64,000 bases of DNA from Saussurea involucrata (Eukaryota; Streptophyta; Magnoliopsida; Asterales; Asteraceae), in NCBI GenBank assembly GCA_033807775.1, contig CM066315.1:9118501-9182500 (forward strand), in the 5' to 3' direction. Positions 58,816-64,000 of the stretch are shown here, one piece after another. How positions within the stretch are numbered: the stretch's first letter is position 1; each line of letters starts with the position of its first letter. The position numbers and the translations under genes are program-made. The notes under the pieces are model-generated. The model searched no databases, was not told the origin of the DNA, and saw nothing but the letters and a program-made list of their open reading frames with translations.

Positions 58816-59599
58816 TGTATACATACCCAATTTTATTAATTAGTCATGCTATATGGCTTGTAACTTGTGCATCACAACTTGTACTTATACCGTAACAAAT
58901 CGTACCATATAAATAGAAAAGTAGATTTGTGATCTCCTTATAAATTTAAAGTTATAATTTTCTAATACTTTTTATTTTAGCTTTAAGTTGATTTTATTAG
59001 GTCAACCTAAAACAATAAAGTAGTCAAATACAAACATATTTGCATAAATGAGAGTATATCTAACAAATTCTCTACAATGAAGAAAATCAAGGTTTGTATT
59101 TTGTATTGTTCCAAAAGATTCTCCATACATGAAAAAACTTCAAGTACAGAAAAATTCTCTAAAGTTTGATTTGATAATGATTCTCACTTGTAATATTAAA
59201 TCATTTGATAAACTACTTTGATAGTAACATGGTTGTTTTATGATTTTACAATAGTGTGCACAAGAATGTTGATGCATTAATGTTGTGTCAACAAAGGCTT
59301 TTTGTTTTGTTAATGGAAGAAAACTAGGGGGGTTTATTTGCGGAATTCAAAGGAATTTGATACAATTGGAATAACTAATTTTTTTGATCAAATTCCAAGT
59401 TCTATGATTGTTCACATAATAAAAATGATGGAATCCTATGAATTCCATTGAATTCCACAATTTAAGGAATTCATTGTTCCCGGACTTAAATGAATGACTT
59501 GAATTCCTACCAACCAAATGCATGGTCAAATTCCATTTGAATTACTTCAAAGTCAAAATCCTTCAATGGATTCCAATTCCATCAATTTTCATTCTAAGA
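58816..59599. other. intergenic, possible decayed TIR element at 59330-59600
   Basis: Repeated GGAATTCAA and AATTCCATTGAATTCC phrases near 59340-59590 hint at an inverted-repeat element, but clean ends were not found. No gene. Confidence 0.4.
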
Positions 59600-59701
59600 G
59601 TGTGGACTTGATACATACTCAATCAGACACGTTTTAAAATCATGAGTTAGGTGCGTGGACAAAACAGACAACATCTGGTACGATTGGTCTGTAATGTTAC
59701 A
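59600..59701 (+). mobile_element. TRIM LTR fragment
   Basis: Shares GGACTTGATAC, CAGAC, AACATCTGGTACG and a TGTTACA end with the TRIM LTR at 53473-53603. The left part is missing. Confidence 0.6.
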
Positions 59702-60343
59702 GTATACCACTGTTGAACAAGAATACACAGACAAAATCAGATTGTTTATTGTTAAACTTATTTTTGTTGGGTTGGAAGAAGGAAGAAGATGGGCAGACAT
59801 TTTGAAACCAGGGAGTGTGAACAAGGGACCCAATCTTAATAAACAAGAAGCTAAGTGAAGTGGTACAAATGTGGGCTAACCCAGGTGGTGTGTGTTTGAA
59901 CCCACTTTGGACGTGGAAGTGGTTCACCAGAAAAGGTCAAGGAGTTGAGGAGAAAAGAGATCAAGAAAGGAAGGTTAGCCATGTTGGCTGTATGGATCGT
60001 ATAAGAAGTTGGATTAACGTGAAAAGCTTGAAAAATGGACCTGAACCATTGATCACTTTTAATCTTCAACCCACCTATGAATCGTGTTTGATACAATGAT
60101 TGATGTGGTGTATCTCGGTGAACCTCATCTCGAACCCTTGTTTTGTATTAGTTAATGTAGAAAAATAATGATCAAGAAATATACAAGACTTTGGAGACTA
60201 ATTAATTAACCAATTAATTCATTAATTTAACTTCAAGTTTGATATACAAGTTTCCTTGACTTTTGGTACGATGACAAATATTAAATATATGCTACGAATG
60301 ATCCAAAAACGTATGTGTATGACCTTAGGGCATCTTCAATGGG

Positions 60344-61356
60344 CAGTGGCGGATCCAGGATTTTTGCATAGTGGGGTCACTTTTAAGGTAGGCTAAAAGT
60401 CCGCGAAGTCGTTCGATGTGTTTTAGCCTAATTCTACGGTTTCAAGAGATTTTTTAAGTTTTTCGATTGATTTCGAGAGATTTTTTGTCGATTTCGAGGG
60501 ACTTTTTTGTTTTTTGGGTTGATTTCAAATGGCTTTTTTTGTTTTTTGATTGATTTTGAAGTACTTTTTTTAGTTTTTTAGCTAGTGGGGGGCATGCAAA
60601 AAATTACTGGGGGGAAACCATACTATAACTAGGGGTGCTCAAATTTCCGACCAACCCGACCAACCCGGCCAACCCAACCCAACCCGAGGCAAAAAAACTC
60701 AAACCGAGCCAACCCGATGTATAATCGATACTATATTTCACCAACCCACATATATTGGGTTGATAACGGGTTAGCCCCAAACCAAACCGACCCAACCCGC
60801 CAACCCGTGAAAAACATTTAAATCTAATTTTTAATTCTTGTTACTGTCATTTTTGTTAGTCAAAGCAATCTTGTTACTATTGAAAATTTATAAACAGACA
60901 ATTGTTGGTCACTTGTTACTTTATTAATCTTGTTATTGATTCTTGATGCCGCATTTATAAACATAATATTTATAAGAAATATTTTATTAGACGACATAGA
61001 AATCGGTTGAAAATTTAAATATTTAGAAACATTTAGTAATTTGTTTAGACATGATAACTTAGTAAAATAATGAAATGATTGATAAAAGTTTCAGCCCGAC
61101 CAACCCAACCCAACCCGAACGGTTTGGGTTGGGTTAGGTTGCACTTTTGATTGGGTTGGGTTGGCTTGAGATTTTTCAAACCGCAATGATTGGGTTGGGT
61201 TGTCAAAGTGCCTTCAACCCGGCTAACCCAACCCGTGAGCACCCCTAACTATAACGCTAAAAAATAATTGTTTTTACACTAAAAAAATCATATATTTTTT
61301 TATTTTAATGAGGGATGGGACCCCCCCCCCCCTTTTTGCAGCTGGGTCCGTCAATG
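60344..61356. mobile_element. hAT element remnant (CAGTGGCGGATCC type)
   Basis: Left end CAGTGGCGGATCCAGG and right end TGGGTCCGTCAATG are inverted. Flanks TCAATGGG and CCAATGAG agree at 6 of 8 positions. The interior is G/T-rich with repeated TTTTTTGTTTTTTGATTGATTT phrases and no frame. It contains another hAT MITE. Confidence 0.7.
60630..61247. mobile_element. hAT-type MITE rich in CAACCCG motifs
   Basis: TIR TAGGGGTGCTCA / TGAGCACCCCTA with exact 8-bp TSD ACTATAAC (60622-60629, 61248-61255). Dense AACCCGACC and GGTTGGGTTG motifs at both ends. Confidence 0.93.
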
Positions 61357-61641
61357 CCAATGAGTCACACTATATTTTACATCAAATTTCAAAAATAGTG
61401 TAAAAAATAGTGTAAATTTTAGTGTTAATAGTAAATCTTCTCCAATGGGTAACACTATTTTTTAAAAGTGATTTAAAAAGTAGTGTAAATGAATAGTGTT
61501 ACACCAAATATAGTGTAATACTATTTATTACATTAAATTTAGTATGGAAAATAGAGACCTCATTGGAGATGTGAATAGCGTTATTTACACCAAATTTAGT
61601 ATTTAGCGTAAGATTTAGTGACCCCGTTGGAGCTGGTCTTA

Positions 61642-62291
61642 ATTTGTAACATAAATGGTAGATACAAGATCTTTAAATTAGAATTAATGCTTCAAGCTTT
61701 GAACTAAATATCATCAATAAGCATAAATTACATCATAAGAAAACCAACATACATCGTCACAAATGATCCATCTTTTATGTTTTTGTAAGCTCGATCTGTC
61801 GATCGTCCATAACAGAGGGAAATAAAGGGTTTAACACCTATCCTCTTCTTCATTCTCTATGTATCACAAATGTAAGAAAAATTAATATTAATCTAATAAT
61901 TCAGATTGGGTTCCAAAATCACTTTCGTGTCATCCTTTCTTTGAGTTTTGATTTTCCGGTGATCCAACGGCCGTGTTGGTTTTTTTTATGTAATTAGTAT
62001 ATGCGTGAGATTGAGAATATATGAATCGGGAAAAGATCTAGAGAGAACCCTGAAAAATAAAAGTAACGGAAAACCAAGAAAAACTGGATGAAAAAATATA
62101 TCAAAATGAATATCTTTTTCTGTGTTTCGGAAGTTTCGGTTTAGGCTGAAATAAGGCCCAAATAGCAACTCGTTTTATGGAGTAGGACCACACCATTATG
62201 ATTCTATGAATGTTGATGAAAACCAAAGCAAAAGCCCATAACAACACAAACACAATTTCATTCCACAATAACATTATCATATTCATACCAA
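61642..62291. other. intergenic, nothing recognised
   Basis: No gene or repeat terminus seen. Confidence 0.45.
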
Positions 62292-62428
62292 AGAGCCTTT
62301 GGCCTAACGGTATGGGAATCTTTGTCCTCGTAGAAGATCAAGGGTTCAAACCTCACCAAAGTTGAGGAGAATGTGTGAGTTTAATTGTTGCATTTACCAT
62401 ATATGAATATCATATACTTAAAAAAAAC
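62292..62428 (+). mobile_element. tRNA-derived SINE
   Basis: Box A-like TTGGCCTAACGGT near the start and box B-like GGGTTCAAACC about 40 nt later are the two internal Pol III promoter parts. The body then runs to an A-rich tail (CTTAAAAAAAA). About 137 bp, non-coding. A clear TSD was not found. Confidence 0.8.
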
Positions 62429-62830
62429 ATTTACAATATTTAATTTAATACATAATTTATAAAATTATTTAACCACGTAGTATGTCTTTCGATTACGACA
62501 GAATAAAGAAATCTAAAATGTTACAATATTTAATTTAATACATAATTGTAACGAGACGACATTTTCAAACCAAAAAACATTACGATTTCTCATAAAACTC
62601 CGTAATTTTAATAAAATAAATTTACGAATTTATCGTTCATTTTTTCTTGCGGTAAAAGTTGAAAACATTGAAATGGTAATAGTAACCAAGGACTTAATTG
62701 TAGACTAAACTTGTAGTACAAGAGAAGAGAAGAGAAGAGATAGAATGGCCAAAAACACCTTGTTACAATTCCGTAATTTAATGAGATCTATGGCATCTAG
62801 TTTTATATCAATTTCGAGTCAAATAATTAT
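62429..62830. other. 3' flank of ALKBH1-like gene
   Basis: A direct repeat TTACAATATTTAATTTAAT occurs at about 62430 and 62520. The GAAGA-rich tract near 62720 and the rest up to the stop codon probably include the 3' UTR of the minus-strand gene. No clear poly(A) signal chosen. Confidence 0.4.
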
Positions 62831-63944
62831 TCAGAAAACTTGTCTGATATTGATGTTAATTCTTGAGGTTTTAATGTATTCCAGGCAACAAATATCGTTT
62901 TCACCTGAGAACTGTTTTTCCAAAGCTCCGATTTCTGCATTTTCTGGATCAGTGAAAACCCGAGGCACACCTGCAAAAAAGCACATTAAATTTCAAACAA
63001 GATAATGGACTCAAAAGCAGTTGCACAATATTATTAACATAACATAAACAAAACAAAAATATTTATAAAAAGTATAGTTGGTGTGCCAGGGGCAATTGGT
63101 GTGCCATGAGAATAGTAATTTGGTACACTGGAGATAATCACTGTTCCATGTTTGGCAGCATTTTTATGTGGAATGGACAGGAACAAAGTAGAACAGGCGT
63201 GTTCCACCCCCACCTCATGGAACAAGCCAGAACAAGCCGTCTTACCAAACGTTGAACGACTGTTCTGTCCTGTCTAGATACCAGACGCACCCTAACAGAA
63301 CAAAGAAACAACTTGACAAACAACATAGATGGTTTATGTAACTGACCATGAAAACGCTCCCTTGCTTCTCCAGACATTAGTACAATATCACCACTGCGAA
63401 GGAACATAGCTAACGGTTCATCATTCCTGGACTTCCCTCCAAGAAGAAAAATAGCTTTGCATCCCAAACTTGAACGGAAAAGAAAATACAGTGTCAGTGT
63501 CAGTGTCAGGTCCAAGTCCAACATATATACCAACTTGAATACATGAAAGGACAAATATAACCTGAGACTGACCTCATGCTTACAATAGGTTTACTCCAAT
63601 CTGCCTCCATGTCATCAAGGTGACCACCCAGCATATCACCTGAGAAAAATGAGTAGATTAGAATCCTAATATACAATTTAATTGAACTAAAGGCTTTCAA
63701 TATTTACCAACAATCATGTGAAGTTAAAGAGTAAAAACTAATCTTTAGAAAAACAGCAGGACAGTTGACAAATGGGTTTTGGATATTTAGTATATCAAAC
63801 AGTACCTGACCCAAAGTAATTAACTATTGCAGCTTCTGGTTGAAATTCTTCTCCAACTGTCATTGCAGGAGCAGCCATTTTCTTAGCTAGTAGACAAAGT
63901 GCATCCGGGATCTTGTTGTGAGGGAGGGAAACATTATAGCTCCT
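62831..63944 (-). CDS. ALKBH1: ALKBH1-like Fe(II)/2-oxoglutarate dioxygenase, last four exons
   Basis: Nucleic-acid demethylase family: alkB-type enzymes use Fe(II), O2 and 2-oxoglutarate to remove methyl groups from DNA or tRNA bases. Four exons join in phase on the minus strand: 63944-63806, 63639-63573, 63468-63347 and 62970-62831, each with AG acceptors and GT donors. They give about 155 residues of C-terminal catalytic domain. Visible motifs are PHNKIPDAL, a VNYFG strand, GGHLDDME (the HxD iron ligands), SLGCKAIFLLGGK, MFLRSGDIVLMSGEAR, RERFHGVPR (second iron His) and the 2-oxoglutarate-binding RINxNxRQVF end just before the stop at 62831-62833. These match plant ALKBH1 proteins closely. 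The N-terminal exons lie beyond the window. No damage is visible, so it is probably a working gene. The substrate in this plant is unknown. Confidence 0.9.
62971..63346 (-). other. ALKBH1-like intron with possible decayed MITE
   Basis: The 376-bp intron between the last two exons contains GGTGCGTCTGGTA (minus strand) and GCCAAACATGGAACAG-type phrases that recall widespread GGGTGCGTTTGGTA MITEs. Ends are not clear. Confidence 0.35.
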
Positions 63945-64000
63945 CTACATAAAGATATATGTTGGAAACTTTCAGAGTTGATTAACAAGAAAAAGGAAAA

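Larger units (their letters stand above)
60328..61638. mobile_element. Tourist-like MITE, outer shell of a three-level nest
   Basis: TTA (60325-60327) and TTA (61639-61641) flank imperfect TIRs GGGCATCTTCAATGG / CCGTTGGAGCTGGTC. The remaining body (61357-61638) repeats AATAGTGTAA-type phrases. It is interrupted by the hAT element at 60344-61356. Confidence 0.7.

Noticed and set aside
59840..59930. Possible second SINE (GTGTTTGAACCC box B-like phrase)
   Set aside because: Box A is weak, no tail or TSD found.
63120..63298. Frame in the ALKBH1-like intron joined to exon 3 (63138-63554)
   Set aside because: Reads through a GTCAGT donor into the intron; the exon junction to 62970 keeps the conserved FHGVPR sequence instead.

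Overview
This is a nuclear plant window, most likely from a eudicot with a repeat-rich genome. The evidence is Ty1/copia and Ty3/gypsy-type LTR elements, a TRIM, hAT, Mutator-like and Tourist-like DNA elements, a tRNA-derived SINE, and an intron-containing host gene. I cannot name the species. Only one host gene is supported: the last four exons of an ALKBH1-like Fe(II)/2-oxoglutarate dioxygenase on the minus strand at the right edge (62831-63944). Almost everything else is mobile DNA, much of it nested.

Layout. Positions 1-13512 hold the 3' part of a dead Ty1/copia element, split by a 9.6-kb minus-strand LTR element with no gag-pol (G1, 3127-12748, TSD TTAGG). A MITE full of ATATAT palindromes follows (13526-14359), then a candidate TIR element (14364-16118). 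From about 16.5 kb comes a relict G1-like element. Its LTR end is split by a solo LTR (16757-20026, TSD TGAGG), which itself contains a second solo LTR (18049-19734, TSD TTACC). Its internal domain is split by a compound element G3 (21289-39075, TSD CATAG) laid out as partial LTR, internal 3' end, LTR, internal, LTR. The middle G3 LTR contains a complete element G4 (23822-32957, TSD TAAAT). Beyond 39 kb are a small TIR element, a 5'-truncated LINE with a 17-bp TSD, a Mutator-like element with two convergent ORFs (41922-44572), several hAT-type MITEs with 8-bp TSDs, tandemly duplicated segments (48.9-53.4 kb), MITEs lying inside (TA)n tracts, TRIM remnants, a second smaller Mutator-like element (57527-58806), a three-level nest at 60.3-61.6 kb, and a SINE.

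The most interesting material is shared by the LTR families here that lack any visible gag-pol (G1, G3, G4, the two solo LTRs and the relict). (i) A TATA-like motif lies near the LTR start, so most of each 1.6-3-kb LTR would be transcribed leader. (ii) All five LTR families show the same order of splice-like signals: a first donor, a mini-exon of about 45-70 nt ending in a GTGAGT donor, then a branch-point/acceptor module. (iii) The branch point CTAA(C/T) sits in the 3' arm of a small hairpin that shows a compensatory base-pair change between families. (iv) Four of the five carry a CG-rich dyad or tandem array in the predicted first intron. (v) About 155-190 nt after the primer-binding site, the internal domains of G1, G3 and the relict keep a hairpin whose loop is the self-complementary hexamer TGGCCA; G4 has TAGCTA at the aligned place. 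This resembles a kissing-loop RNA dimerisation signal. I know of no description of this architecture. It is inferred by eye from one window and needs RNA and genome-wide comparison.
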